DNA of 64,000 nt, taken from an uncultured Phycisphaerae bacterium (GTDB taxonomy: Bacteria > Planctomycetota > Phycisphaerae > UBA1845 > Fen-1342). This document shows, in pieces, positions 1-8,669 of the stretch. The stretch's first letter is position 1. Each line of letters opens with the position of its first letter. The translations under genes were made by a program, and so were the position numbers. The DNA is taken from the NCBI GenBank assembly GCA_937928595.1, contig CALGJV010000001.1, forward strand, positions 44,545 to 108,544, read 5' to 3'. The notes beneath the pieces are model-generated. The model worked only from the letters and a program-made list of their open reading frames with translations, searched no databases and was not told the DNA's origin.

Positions 1-197
1 AGGGCGGGGGGAGGGTCCGGGATGCGGGGTCGCGACCGACAGGGCGGCGTCTCCGGGGTGCGGCGCCGGCGCAGGCCGTCGTCGGGGCCTCCCACGCGGA
101 GGCCGCCGGGCGCGCGGCAACTGCTCGTTCTATCGGGAGCGGCGCGTTGGCGCGTGAACGGGGCGTGGGGCGGGCGCAGGAGCCGGCCGGCCGCTGA
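1..197 (+). other. possible 3' end of an upstream gene
   Basis: The third forward frame is open from the window edge to a TGA at 195-197 and has mostly G or C in third codon positions, so it could be the C-terminal end of a gene lying upstream, perhaps another glycosyltransferase gene. The encoded residues are rich in Ala, Arg and Gly and show no motif I recognise. Other frames are also open here because of the base composition, so this is weak. Nothing else is visible before the glycosyltransferase that begins at 288. Confidence 0.25.
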
Positions 198-287
198 AGC
201 ATGCCGCGCCCGACGCTCGATAGCACCGCCAGCCGCACCGCGGTCGGGGCGCAGAGTGTGCGCCCGTGGGAGCGGCGGAGATTCCGC

Positions 288-1226
288 ATGCGCGGCGGCC
301 GTGTCAGTGTCGTGATCCCGACCTACAACCGGGCGCAGTTCCTGCCGCGCGCCCTCGACAGCGTGCTGCGCCAGTCGGCGGCCGAGTTGTGCGACATCGT
401 GGTAGTCGACGACGGCAGCACGGACGATACGGCCGACGTTGTCGCCCGGCACGGCGGGGCGGTGCGGCTGCTGCGGCAGGCGAACGCCGGGGCCGCCGCG
501 GCCCGCAACGCCGGCATCCGGGCGTCCGACGGCGAGTTCGTCGCCTTTCTCGACTCCGACGACGAGTGGGCGCCGGACAAGATCGCGGCCCAGATCGCGG
601 CGCTCACGACCTGGCCGCAGGCGGTGTTCGTGGCCGGGGCCAGCGTGGCCCGCTACCCCGATCGCGACGAGCCGCGCGTGACGGACGCCGTGCCGCACGA
701 CGTGCCCGCGGATTTCGCCCCAGCCCTGTGCGCAGGCAACTTCCTGTTCACGCCGACGGTGCTCGTGCGGCGCACGGCGCTGGATGCGGTCGGACTGTTC
801 TGCCCGACACTCCGCCGCCGGCACGACTACCACCTGTGGGTGCGGCTGGCCTGCCACGGGCCGGGCGTTTACCTGTCGCGGCACCTCGCGTGGTTCGCCG
901 TGGACGCACCGGAGAGCCTCTCCGCGGTTCGGGACGCCGCGCTTCGCGCGGAGCTCGACGCGCGCCGCGGCCTGCGCGACGTGCTCGCGGGGCGGCCCGA
1001 CTGCCTGCCACTCTGGCGCCGGGCCGTCGCCGGCTATCTGCGATCCCTGCGCGATCGCGCGTACGCGCGGGGGCAGTACCGCGCGGCCGCCGCGTACGGT
1101 CTCGACCTGCTGCGCTATGCTCCCGAGTGGCCGGCGGCGTGGGAGTGGCGCCGGCTGGCGTCTGCGGCCGTGCGCATGGCATGGCCGCGCGTGGCGGCCG
1201 CTCGTGCGGAAGGGGGCGGGCGGTGA
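288..1226 (+). CDS. family 2 glycosyltransferase (GT-A fold)
   Basis: Protein of 312 residues. The N-terminus reads VSVVIPTYNRAQFLPRAL, the nucleotide-binding start of GT2 enzymes, followed by VVVDDGSTDD and then AFLDSDDEW, the DxD-type metal and sugar-nucleotide site. The C-terminal third is Arg-rich and predicted helical. Role inferred: transfer of a sugar from a nucleotide donor to a surface glycan or lipid. An in-frame ATG lies at 201, but the ATG at 288 follows an AGCGGCGGAG ribosome site and matches where the family fold begins. The stop overlaps the next gene start (GTGA), so the two glycosyltransferases are translationally coupled. Acceptor and donor cannot be told from sequence. Confidence 0.85.
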   Translation: MRGGRVSVVIPTYNRAQFLPRALDSVLRQSAAELCDIVVVDDGSTDDTADVVARHGGAVRLLRQANAGAAAARNAGIRASDGEFVAFLDSDDEWAPDKIAAQIAALTTWPQAVFVAGASVARYPDRDEPRVTDAVPHDVPADFAPALCAGNFLFTPTVLVRRTALDAVGLFCPTLRRRHDYHLWVRLACHGPGVYLSRHLAWFAVDAPESLSAVRDAALRAELDARRGLRDVLAGRPDCLPLWRRAVAGYLRSLRDRAYARGQYRAAAAYGLDLLRYAPEWPAAWEWRRLASAAVRMAWPRVAAARAEGGGR

Positions 1227-2518
1227 GCACGCTCCTGACGACGGCGCCGACGCGGCCGCTTGCGGTCAAGTGTGTCCCGAGGACCACGGTCGAGTGGGGG
1301 CCTGATTCCGCGGGTCGGCCCGCGGCGCGTACGGCCGGGGCAGTGAGTCGCCTGCGGGTGCTTGTGTTCGCATGGCAGGCGCCCTGGCCGCTGACGCGTG
1401 GCGGTCATCTGCGGCTGCATCACTGGCTGCGGACGCTGGCGGCGGAGGCGGATGTGACGCTGGTGACGGGTCGGCCGGCGGAAGCGGGGTTGGTGTTGCC
1501 GCCCGGCGTGCGCCATGTTGTTCCCGCTGTCACGGTGCAGCGCGGCTGCACAGCGCCGCCGGGGACGCACTGGTTCGCGCGGCGACTGCGGGCGAACTGG
1601 GGCTACGACGGAGCGTTGCACGCGGCCCTCGCCCAGCTCACGCGCGGCGGTGCGTTCGACGTCGTGCTGTGCAGCGGAACGGTGGCGGGGCTGTACGTCG
1701 AGGCGTTTCGCGCACCGGTCGTGTGGGATCTGGTGGACGATCTCGTGCTGCACGTGGCCCGCGACGTGGCCGGCGGCCCGTGGGGGGCGCGAACGGCCGG
1801 CGTCCGACGCGCAGTCCGTTACGCGCTGTATGAGCGCTACGTGGCGGGGCGGGCACGGGGCACGGTGGTCGCCTCGCCGCTTGACGCCTCGTGGCTGCGG
1901 CGCTGGGCGCGGGGGCCCGTGACCACCGTGAGCAACGGCGTCGATCTGGACTACTTCCGGCCGGCGGCCGCCGACCCGGAGCCGGGGACGGTGACGTTTG
2001 TCGGCGCGCTGGATTTCGCGCCGAACATCGACGCGGCGGTGTGGTTCGCGCGGCACGTCTGGCCGGCGCTGCGAGCGACCGGCGTGGGACGACGCTTCTT
2101 CGTCGTCGGGCGCGCTCCGGTTGCGGAGGTCCGCGCGCTCGCCGCGCTGCCCGGCGTCGAGGTGCACGGGGACGTGCCCGACGTGCGGCCGTGCCTGCAT
2201 GCGGCGGTGGTGGTGGTCGTGCCCACGCGGAAGGGGGCGGGCGTCAAGAACAAGGTGCTCGAGGCGTGCGCGGCCGGGCGGCCGGTGGTCGCTTCGCCGC
2301 AGGCGCTGGCGGGACTCACGGCCCGCATCGGGCGCGACGTGTGGTCGGCGGCACGGCCTGCCGCGTGGATCGCCGCGGTCGGCGGACTGCTGCGGTGCCC
2401 GCAGCGGGCGGCCGAGCTGGCGGCGGCCGGGCGGCGCTGGGTCGAACAGGCCCACACGTGGGAGGGCATGGGGGCCCGGTTGCGGGCGGTTCTCGCGGCG
2501 GCCGCCGGACGCGGATAG
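1223..2518 (+). CDS. family 4 (GT-B) glycosyltransferase
   Basis: Protein of 431 residues from a GTG that overlaps the stop of the preceding gene; a second GTG at 1343 would remove 40 non-conserved residues and is an alternative start. From there the protein reads RVLVFAWQAPWPLTRGGHLRLHHWL, the opening typical of GT-B transferases close to the PEP-CTERM/EpsH-associated sugar transferase group. The C-terminal donor domain has FVGALDFAPNIDAAVWFA, FVVGRAP and VPTRKGAGVKNKVLEACAAGRPVV, the last carrying the conserved glutamate of the donor site. It probably works in sequence with the GT2 just upstream in building an exported polysaccharide. Substrate unknown. Confidence 0.85.
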   Translation: MSTLLTTAPTRPLAVKCVPRTTVEWGPDSAGRPAARTAGAVSRLRVLVFAWQAPWPLTRGGHLRLHHWLRTLAAEADVTLVTGRPAEAGLVLPPGVRHVVPAVTVQRGCTAPPGTHWFARRLRANWGYDGALHAALAQLTRGGAFDVVLCSGTVAGLYVEAFRAPVVWDLVDDLVLHVARDVAGGPWGARTAGVRRAVRYALYERYVAGRARGTVVASPLDASWLRRWARGPVTTVSNGVDLDYFRPAAADPEPGTVTFVGALDFAPNIDAAVWFARHVWPALRATGVGRRFFVVGRAPVAEVRALAALPGVEVHGDVPDVRPCLHAAVVVVVPTRKGAGVKNKVLEACAAGRPVVASPQALAGLTARIGRDVWSAARPAAWIAAVGGLLRCPQRAAELAAAGRRWVEQAHTWEGMGARLRAVLAAAAGRG

Positions 2519-2550
2519 CGGCCGCGGCGGCGGCGGGGCATGCGGACCGT

Positions 2551-3798
2551 TCAGACGGGGGTTGCGGACAGAGTGGTGCGGGACGCGGGTGGCGCGCCGG
2601 GGAGGCCGCCAGAGGCGACGATGCGCTGCGCGGCGTGGTCCCAGGTGAAGCGGCGCGCGAGGGCGGCGCGTCCACGGTGTCCCAACTCGGCGGCGCGGGC
2701 GGGCGACGCCGCGAGTGCGTTCAGCGCGTCTGCCAGGTCGCGGGGATCGCGGGCGTCGTAGAGCACGCCGCAGCGCTCCGCGGCGATGACCTCGGCGAAG
2801 CCGGAGAAGACCTGCGGCGGAGCGTGCCGGGGCGCCAGCAGCGGGCGTCCAGCGGCCATTCCTTCGAGCAGAACGTTCGGGAACGTGTCGTAGTGGCTGG
2901 TCGAGAGCACGGCGTCCGCCGCGGCGTAGAACGGCGAAGGATCGCGCTGCGGCCCGGCGAACCGGACTCGCGCCGCGACGCCCTGGTCCGCAGCGAACGC
3001 CAGCAGAGCGGGCAGTTCCGGCCCATCGCCGACGATCACGAGCCGGACGTGCGGCGCGGCGAGCGGCAGCGCGCGGATCGCGCGTTCAAACGCCTTGTTG
3101 CGGTCGCACTTGCCGAGCAGAGCCACGAGAAAGGCATCGTCGGGAACGCCCAACGCGTCCCGGGCCGCGACGCGCTGCGCCCGGTCTGGCTCTCCCGGGT
3201 CTCGGGGGCCCCCGAAGTCGCAGCGCTCCAGCCGCGACGCCGCTTCCGGGGCGAACTGCCGCAACTCCCTCACGCTCTGCTGTGTCGGCGCCAGCGTCAG
3301 ATCGGCCTGTCGCAGAGCGCGACGCTCCAACAGCAGAATGGCGACGTAGTCGAGCCACGTCCACCACGTCGGTGCACGGCGGCCGGCCCAGGTAAAGGGC
3401 AGGCAGTTCGACAGCAGGCAAGGGAAAAGGAACACGACCGGCACGTCCGGCCACGCGGACTTCGCCGCACAAACCCAGGTGGGGCTGATCGCCACGACGG
3501 CCCGGCGCGGCGGCTGCTGCGCTCGCAGTTGTCGGGCCAGGGACGACGGCAGCCGGCCGTTCCGCAGACGCCACGCGCCGGCCGGCAGACCGCTGGGCAG
3601 GTTCAGCGCCGGAGAGTCCGCCGGCTCCGCCTCGTCGGCGTGGGTCGCATCCGGGCGGCCTTCACCCAGGCCGAGCAACATCGGCCGGTACCCGAGACGA
3701 CCCAGGGCCGCGGCCAGGCCGCGCGCAAAGGTCAACGCACCGCCCCAGCCATGCACACTGCAATGGCAGGCGAGGTCGAAATCGCGCTCGGGCAGCAT
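2551..3798 (-). CDS. family 4 (GT-B) glycosyltransferase
   Basis: Protein of 415 residues, convergent with the two glycosyltransferases before it. The C-terminal half carries LVALLGKCDRNKAFERAI, HVRLVIVGDGPELPAL, ARVRFAGPQRDPSPFYAAADAVLSTS and FPNVLLEGMAAGRPLLAP, the standard order of donor-domain motifs in GT4. The position usually held by the first glutamate of the E-x7-E pair reads SHYDTFPN. The start at 3798 (MLPERDFDLACHCSVHGWGG) is where the family fold begins; an ATG at 3930 would add 44 residues without a recognisable feature. A 255-bp gap separates it from the divergent MFS gene. Donor and acceptor are unknown. Confidence 0.85.
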   Translation of the reverse strand: MLPERDFDLACHCSVHGWGGALTFARGLAAALGRLGYRPMLLGLGEGRPDATHADEAEPADSPALNLPSGLPAGAWRLRNGRLPSSLARQLRAQQPPRRAVVAISPTWVCAAKSAWPDVPVVFLFPCLLSNCLPFTWAGRRAPTWWTWLDYVAILLLERRALRQADLTLAPTQQSVRELRQFAPEAASRLERCDFGGPRDPGEPDRAQRVAARDALGVPDDAFLVALLGKCDRNKAFERAIRALPLAAPHVRLVIVGDGPELPALLAFAADQGVAARVRFAGPQRDPSPFYAAADAVLSTSHYDTFPNVLLEGMAAGRPLLAPRHAPPQVFSGFAEVIAAERCGVLYDARDPRDLADALNALAASPARAAELGHRGRAALARRFTWDHAAQRIVASGGLPGAPPASRTTLSATPV

Positions 3799-4053
3799 GA
3801 GCCTCGGTAGGTTGGCCACGGCTGGGTGTTGCTCCGGGGGCGGCGTGTCCGCTGCGTTACTATCGACGCTGCGTCGGCCGCCGCTGACTCCTCGGTGCCG
3901 AGCTGCGTTTCGCCTGCACAGTAAATCCATATCCAATATGAACTTGCGCTCTTTTGCTCCGAACGGAGGCCGCAGCGTTCGTCGGATTTTGCGCCGCCTT
4001 AGCGCCCCTTCGGGTACACTGCCCCGTTTTATGTACTTGGCGCGGATAGAAGC

Positions 4054-5451
4054 ATGAGCAGTACGAAAACCGAGCCTGCGGCCGCCTCCCCGGCGGCCAG
4101 CGCGATTCCTCCGGAACGGAACACCTCCCCCGGCCACCTGACTCCGGCGCAGGTCGAGGCCAGCCTGTGGGCTTCAATCAAGGACGGCCTGGCCTGGTCG
4201 GTCATGGTCGGGGTTGCGGAGCGCTACGTCGGACCGTTCCTCGTGCTGGGCGAGTCAGGTCTCCTGAAACTGGCGGCCATTTCCGGGCTTCCCGGGGTCG
4301 CCGGCGCTCTGGTGCAGTGCTCGGCCGCCAGGATGCTGGACAACGCGACGCGACGCCGACCCCACGTGGTGTGGGCGGTGCTTTTTCAGGCGCTCACCTG
4401 GCTGCCGTTCTGCTACGCGGTGTTCTTGCCCGTGGCGACCGGCTACTGGGTGATGCTGGCGGCGTTTGTCCTCTATGTGGCGTTCGCGAACTTCTGCGCT
4501 CCGGCCTGGACCAGTTGGATCGGCGACCTCGTCCCGCCCGAGCGCCGCGGCCGCTACTTCGGACTGCGTGGCGCGTTGACCGGCGGCGGGCTGGTGCTGT
4601 GCAACCTCGCGGCCGGCGCGTGGATCACGTGGGCCCGTGAGCGGCCGGAGTACGGATGGCTGGGCCTGAGCGGCCAGAACTCCGCCTTCCTCACGTTGTT
4701 CGCGGTGGCGTGCGGGGCGCGGCTGATGTCCGTGTGGTACCTCACCCGGATGCACGAGCCGCCGTACCGGCGGGCGCCGTCGGACCACTTCACGCTGATG
4801 GACTTCATCCGGCGGGCGCCGCGCGCACACTTCGGTCGGTTCGTGTTCTACTGCATGGGGATGAACGCCGGCATCGGGTCGTTCGCCCCGTTCCTCGCCT
4901 GGTACATTCTCGGCGAGCTGCATCACAGCCCGCTGATCTTCGCGTGGATCGGTACCGCGAATCTGGGCGCGTGCTATCTCGCGACGTACATCTGGGGACG
5001 GCTGCTCGATCGGCTGGGCAGCAAGCGGATCCTGGCGATCGGCGGCATCGGCCTGGCGGCCATGCCGGCACTGCTACTGCTCTCGAATCACATCGGGTGG
5101 CTGGCGGTTGTGCAGGTGTACGACGGCATCGTCAGCGCGGCGTTCGGGCTGGCCGCGTTCAGCTACATCTTCGACGTGGTTACGCCGCCGAAACGCGCCC
5201 GCTGCGCGGCGTATTACTCGCTTTTCGTGTCGGCGGGCATGGCGCTCGGCATGTTCGTCGGGGCGTTTACGCTCCTGTGGGCCCCCGCGCCGTTGACGGT
5301 GGCCGGTTGGACTCTCTCGCACCCGTTTCAGCTTTTGCTCATCGTCTCCACCGTCCTGCGGCTGCTGCCGAACCTGCTGCTGCTGGGCACCTTCGCAGAG
5401 TTTCGCCTCAGCCGCCCAGTGTTCTTCGAGGAGTCGGCAGCGACGCCCTGA
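4054..5451 (+). CDS. MFS-type membrane transporter
   Basis: Protein of 465 residues with about 12 hydrophobic helices and no N-terminal signal peptide, preceded by a roughly 45-residue Ser/Pro/Ala-rich cytoplasmic tail. The loop WIGDLVPPERRGRYFGLRGALTGG, about 150 residues in, resembles the MFS A-motif region; a second related loop, FDVVTPPKRARCAAYYSLF, occurs in the second half. The layout is that of the poorly characterised MFS group common in planctomycetes; the substrate cannot be read from the sequence. A TACACT box lies at 4015-4020, 33 bp before the ATG, without a clear -35. It is divergent from a glycosyltransferase, so export of a glycan precursor is conceivable but only a guess. Confidence 0.8.
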   Translation: MSSTKTEPAAASPAASAIPPERNTSPGHLTPAQVEASLWASIKDGLAWSVMVGVAERYVGPFLVLGESGLLKLAAISGLPGVAGALVQCSAARMLDNATRRRPHVVWAVLFQALTWLPFCYAVFLPVATGYWVMLAAFVLYVAFANFCAPAWTSWIGDLVPPERRGRYFGLRGALTGGGLVLCNLAAGAWITWARERPEYGWLGLSGQNSAFLTLFAVACGARLMSVWYLTRMHEPPYRRAPSDHFTLMDFIRRAPRAHFGRFVFYCMGMNAGIGSFAPFLAWYILGELHHSPLIFAWIGTANLGACYLATYIWGRLLDRLGSKRILAIGGIGLAAMPALLLLSNHIGWLAVVQVYDGIVSAAFGLAAFSYIFDVVTPPKRARCAAYYSLFVSAGMALGMFVGAFTLLWAPAPLTVAGWTLSHPFQLLLIVSTVLRLLPNLLLLGTFAEFRLSRPVFFEESAATP

Positions 5452-5554
5452 CGGCGGCCCCCGGGTGTGCCTTGGGGAGGGGCGGCGGGAGGCGGGGCCT
5501 GGCGGAAGTTTTCGCGGGTCGGAGGAACTCCAGCGGCCCGTCCGGCGTCGAACG

Positions 5555-5560
5555 TATAAT
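5555..5560 (+). promoter_or_regulatory. consensus -10 box before HEAT-repeat gene
   Basis: A perfect TATAAT stands 24 bp before the ATG at 5584 in otherwise GC-rich sequence. No -35 match is present at 16-18 bp. It would give an unusually short 5' leader of about 15-20 nt containing the GGGGAGG ribosome site. Confidence 0.5.
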
Positions 5561-5583
5561 GGCACGGGGAGGTGAGTGCCCGT

Positions 5584-6813
5584 ATGCGCATGTCACCACG
5601 ATGGTTGGGTCGACGCGGGTGGGGGGTGGGGCTGCTGGTCGCCGCCCTGGCCACGTCCGCGGCGGCCGATGTGCTTCACCTGAAGACCGGTGGACAAGTC
5701 CAAGGGCGACTGGTCGGGGCGGAAGAGGGTTATTATCGGGTTCGCACGACCGTCGGCGTCGTCCGGCTGCCGGTGACGGCCGTGGACCGCGTCGAGCCGG
5801 GGCCGACCGTGTTCGACGAGTACGACCAGCGGTTGGCGCAGGCGGGGGATACCGCTGACGCGCAAGTGGAGCTCGGGCAGTGGTGCGAGGGGGTCGGGCT
5901 GAAGTCCGAGGCTCGGCAGCACTTCGAGAAGGCGCTGGAACTGAACCCGAACCACGCCGCCGCCCGGCGGGCGCTGGGTTTCGCCCGGGTGGGGCACCTC
6001 TGGGTCGAGAGTCGCCGGCCCGCGACGCGCCCGGCGGAACGCGGCGAGGCGGCCCGGGAGCGTCCGGCGGACGAACCGCAACGCCTGGCCGCGGCACTTC
6101 AGGGCCAGTGGGAGCGGCGGCTGCGCGCGATTCGGACCTCGCTGCTGGATAGCTCGAGCGCGCGTTCCTTTCAGGAGGGGCGCGCCCGCGTGCTCGAGAT
6201 TCGCGACCCGCTGGCGGTCCTGCCGCTGACGCGTGTGCTGAGCGGCGGCAACGTGGCCTGTCGGCTGCTGCTGGTGGAGGCGCTGACGCCGTTCGAGGAT
6301 GACGAGGCGACGTTGAATCTGGCCGTGCTGGCGTTGACCGACCCCGCGGAGTCGGTACGCATGCAGGCGGTGCGGGAACTGGTGCGGCGGCAAGATCCGC
6401 GAATCGTGCCGCATTACCGGGAAGCCGTCCGCAGCGGCAACGAAGCCGTGATTCGACGCGCCGCGTATGCCCTGGGACGGCTCGGGGCGCGCGAGGCGAT
6501 CCCCGACCTCGTTCAAGCTCTGACGGGGCGGCGGGACCGCTGGGTGGAGGTGCCCGCGGAGACGTTCACGCGGCGCGTACCCGAGCCGTTCGCGCGGCCC
6601 GCCGTGACATATCTCGATCGGCAGACGCGCGTGACGTGGTGGCCGCAGGTGGGGATCGGGGCGTTCGGCGGCACGATCGAAAACAAGTGGGAGCGGCGCG
6701 ACGTGGTCGTGTACCGGACGGAGGTGCTCGAGGCGCTGCGGCAGATTACGGGACAGCCGTACGGCTTCGACGCGGCCGAGTGGCTGCGCTGGTATGAGGA
6801 GCAAAAGCCATGA
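5584..6813 (+). CDS. exported HEAT/TPR-repeat protein
   Basis: Protein of 409 residues. A signal peptide (basic RWLGRRGW, then GVGLLVAALATSAAA) precedes a short beta-domain (LHLKTGGQVQGRLVG...YYRVRTTVGVVRLP) like the SH3-like start of many planctomycete exported proteins. Residues about 75-120 form a TPR (EARQHFEKALELNPNHAAARRALG). The second half has HEAT-type repeats (DPAESVRMQAVRELVRRQDPRIVPHYREAV, then AVIRRAAYALGRLGAREAIPDLVQAL). The C-terminus (YRTEVLEALRQITGQPYGFDAAEWLRWYEEQ) is a tail often seen on such HEAT proteins. The ATG at 5584 is preferred to a GTG at 5572 because the GGGGAGG lies 10 nt ahead of it. The stop overlaps the next start (ATGA). Probably a periplasmic scaffold; function unknown. 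Confidence 0.7.
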   Translation: MRMSPRWLGRRGWGVGLLVAALATSAAADVLHLKTGGQVQGRLVGAEEGYYRVRTTVGVVRLPVTAVDRVEPGPTVFDEYDQRLAQAGDTADAQVELGQWCEGVGLKSEARQHFEKALELNPNHAAARRALGFARVGHLWVESRRPATRPAERGEAARERPADEPQRLAAALQGQWERRLRAIRTSLLDSSSARSFQEGRARVLEIRDPLAVLPLTRVLSGGNVACRLLLVEALTPFEDDEATLNLAVLALTDPAESVRMQAVRELVRRQDPRIVPHYREAVRSGNEAVIRRAAYALGRLGAREAIPDLVQALTGRRDRWVEVPAETFTRRVPEPFARPAVTYLDRQTRVTWWPQVGIGAFGGTIENKWERRDVVVYRTEVLEALRQITGQPYGFDAAEWLRWYEEQKP

Positions 6814-8003
6814 TGCGCATCGGCGTGGTCTGCGCAGCGTTGGCGTGGAGCGTGGTGGCACTGTGGGCGGCACCGGCGCCGCAGGATCCGGCGGCGGCGC
6901 TGCCGGCCGACGAGGAGCAGGTGGCTCGGAACGAGGCGAACCTGGCGCTGGCCCGGCTCGAGCTCGTGCAGGGCCGCAAGCTGCTGGCGGCGGGCCAGCA
7001 CGCGGAGGCGGCGAAGAAGGCGCAGCGCGCGCTCGTGCTGTTGCGGCAGCTCCCGCCGGAAATCGACGCGAGCGAGCAGACGCTCCAGGCCGAGGGCATC
7101 CTCGCGGTGGCGGCGCGGAACGGCGTGAACGTGGCCGCGCTGGCTCGCGACGCGGCGGCGGAGGCCCCGCTAACGGAGGGTGACCGCGCGCGCGACCGGG
7201 CGACCCAGGGGGCGGCGCGCGTGGCGCGGCAGTACGAGGGCTCCGACCGGCCGGACGTCGACAACTCCGGCGACGTCCGGGCGCTGCGGGAGCGCACGCT
7301 GCGCCGTCAGGCCGGGGACCGGCACGCCTACCGGCCCGGCAAGTCGATCATCGACGTGGACGGCGTGATCGCGACGGATGAGGCCCGGCGGGATTACCAG
7401 GATGCGCTGCGCGAGGGGTACAAGGCCGACGAGGTGCGACTGCTCACGGCGGTCGACGAGGCGCGCGTCGTCCCCGACGGGGACGTCGCGTATCCGTCGG
7501 ACTGGCCGCAGCGCGTCGCGCGCCGCCAGCCGTACGCGGGCGGGATGATCGCCCGCACGCCAAGCTGGTACGACGCCGAGGGTCGCGAGTGGTTCATCGC
7601 GGTATACGACATCCACGACCTGATCTATGTCCCGCCGGACTTCGGCATCGACGCCTACGCGGCGCACGGCATCCGTGGCAACCGTGACCAGCAGGACCGG
7701 CGGGCGCTGCGCGACCGCAGCATGATCTTCGGCGGCTATGCGAGCGACCTGTACGACGGCATTCCGCTGCTGCGGTACTTCGGCGGCGTGAATGCGTGGG
7801 CCCTTCGCGGGCCGAGGTACAGCGCGGAGAAGCAGGCGGAGATTGTGGACCTGATCGCGCGCTTCACCGGTGCCCGAGTCGAGAACCCGCCGCTGCCGCC
7901 GGCGCCGCCCGGGACCGGCGATGTTCCCCCGGTGCCGCCGCGCGCCGTTCCGCCGTCCGATGTGCCGCCGCTGCCGACGGCTCCGGCGCCCCCGGGGCGC
8001 TGA
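6810..8003 (+). CDS. exported protein of unknown function
   Basis: Protein of 397 residues, translationally coupled to the HEAT protein by an ATGA overlap. It has a signal peptide (MMRIGVVCAALAWSVVALWAAPAPQ), a helical segment of about 60 residues rich in Ala and Glu that looks like one long TPR-like hairpin, a charged linker, and a central conserved-looking block with WFIAVYDIHDLIYVPPDFGID followed by a region ending in YDGIPLLRYFGGVNAW. The YD-x-x-DLI-x-x-P-D-F block resembles one I associate with planctomycete secretion-related hypothetical proteins, but I cannot name the family. The last 40 residues are Pro-rich (PPLPPAPPGTGDVPPVPPR). The pair with the HEAT gene suggests a joint periplasmic role. 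Confidence 0.65.
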   Translation: MMRIGVVCAALAWSVVALWAAPAPQDPAAALPADEEQVARNEANLALARLELVQGRKLLAAGQHAEAAKKAQRALVLLRQLPPEIDASEQTLQAEGILAVAARNGVNVAALARDAAAEAPLTEGDRARDRATQGAARVARQYEGSDRPDVDNSGDVRALRERTLRRQAGDRHAYRPGKSIIDVDGVIATDEARRDYQDALREGYKADEVRLLTAVDEARVVPDGDVAYPSDWPQRVARRQPYAGGMIARTPSWYDAEGREWFIAVYDIHDLIYVPPDFGIDAYAAHGIRGNRDQQDRRALRDRSMIFGGYASDLYDGIPLLRYFGGVNAWALRGPRYSAEKQAEIVDLIARFTGARVENPPLPPAPPGTGDVPPVPPRAVPPSDVPPLPTAPAPPGR

Positions 8004-8014
8004 GGCGCGGTTGG

Positions 8015-8557
8015 TCAGATCGAACGGGGCGCTCGGGTGCCGGTAGCGGGCGGAAACGCGCCGGCCGCGTGCCGGCGGCCGAGATCCAGGTAGCGCGCGA
8101 TGACGAACTGCACGTAGCGGCGGTCGTCGTCGTTCACGTCGCGCGTGACGCGTGCGGGCATCCCGACGACCACCTTTCCGGCCGGCACGATCGTTCCGGG
8201 CGGAACGAGCGCACCGGCGGCGACGATGCAGCCCTCCCCGATCTCCGCGTCGTCGAGCACGATGGCCCCGATGCCGATGAGGGTCCGGGGGCCGACGCGG
8301 CGGCAGTGCACGACGGCGCGGTGGCCGATGGACACTTCGTCGGCGATGTCCAGATCGACCCCGGTTTTCGTGTGGATGATCGTCCCGTCCTGGATGTTGC
8401 AGCGCCGGCCGACGCGGACGGCGGACACGTCGCCGCGGATGACGACGTGGTGCAGGACGGTGGTTTCGTCGCCGAGCGTCACGTCGCCGCCGACGTAGGC
8501 GGTCGGGGCGATGTAGACGTCGCGGCCGATGGCCGGCGAGCCGGAGTGCGTGTGCAT
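8015..8557 (-). CDS. gamma-class carbonic anhydrase-like hexapeptide protein
   Basis: Protein of 180 residues made of left-handed beta-helix hexapeptide repeats: IGRDVYIAPTAYVGGDVTLGD, VIRGDVSAVRVGRRCNIQDGTIIHT, DEVSIGHRAVVHCRRVGPRTLIGIGAIVLDDAEIG, ending in VPAGKVVVGMPARVTRDV. Three histidines that bind zinc in trimeric gamma-carbonic anhydrases have counterparts in TIIHT, IGHRAV and VVHC. The RGD and QDG stretches are typical of the YrdA/PaaY/gamma-CA group. Cytoplasmic; either CO2 hydration or an acyl-CoA hydrolase-like role is possible, since the family is mixed. The start at 8557 follows a TACAAT box (minus strand, 8564-8569). It is divergent from the aldo/keto reductase. Confidence 0.85.
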   Translation of the reverse strand: MHTHSGSPAIGRDVYIAPTAYVGGDVTLGDETTVLHHVVIRGDVSAVRVGRRCNIQDGTIIHTKTGVDLDIADEVSIGHRAVVHCRRVGPRTLIGIGAIVLDDAEIGEGCIVAAGALVPPGTIVPAGKVVVGMPARVTRDVNDDDRRYVQFVIARYLDLGRRHAAGAFPPATGTRAPRSI

Positions 8558-8669
8558 ATGGCGATTGTACGCCGGACGGCCCGCGCCGGCGGGGTGGTTG
8601 CGGGCGGTGAGCCGGGGCGATAAAAGGATGACGGCGAGGCGTTCCCGATCGGCCTGCAAGGAGTTGCGC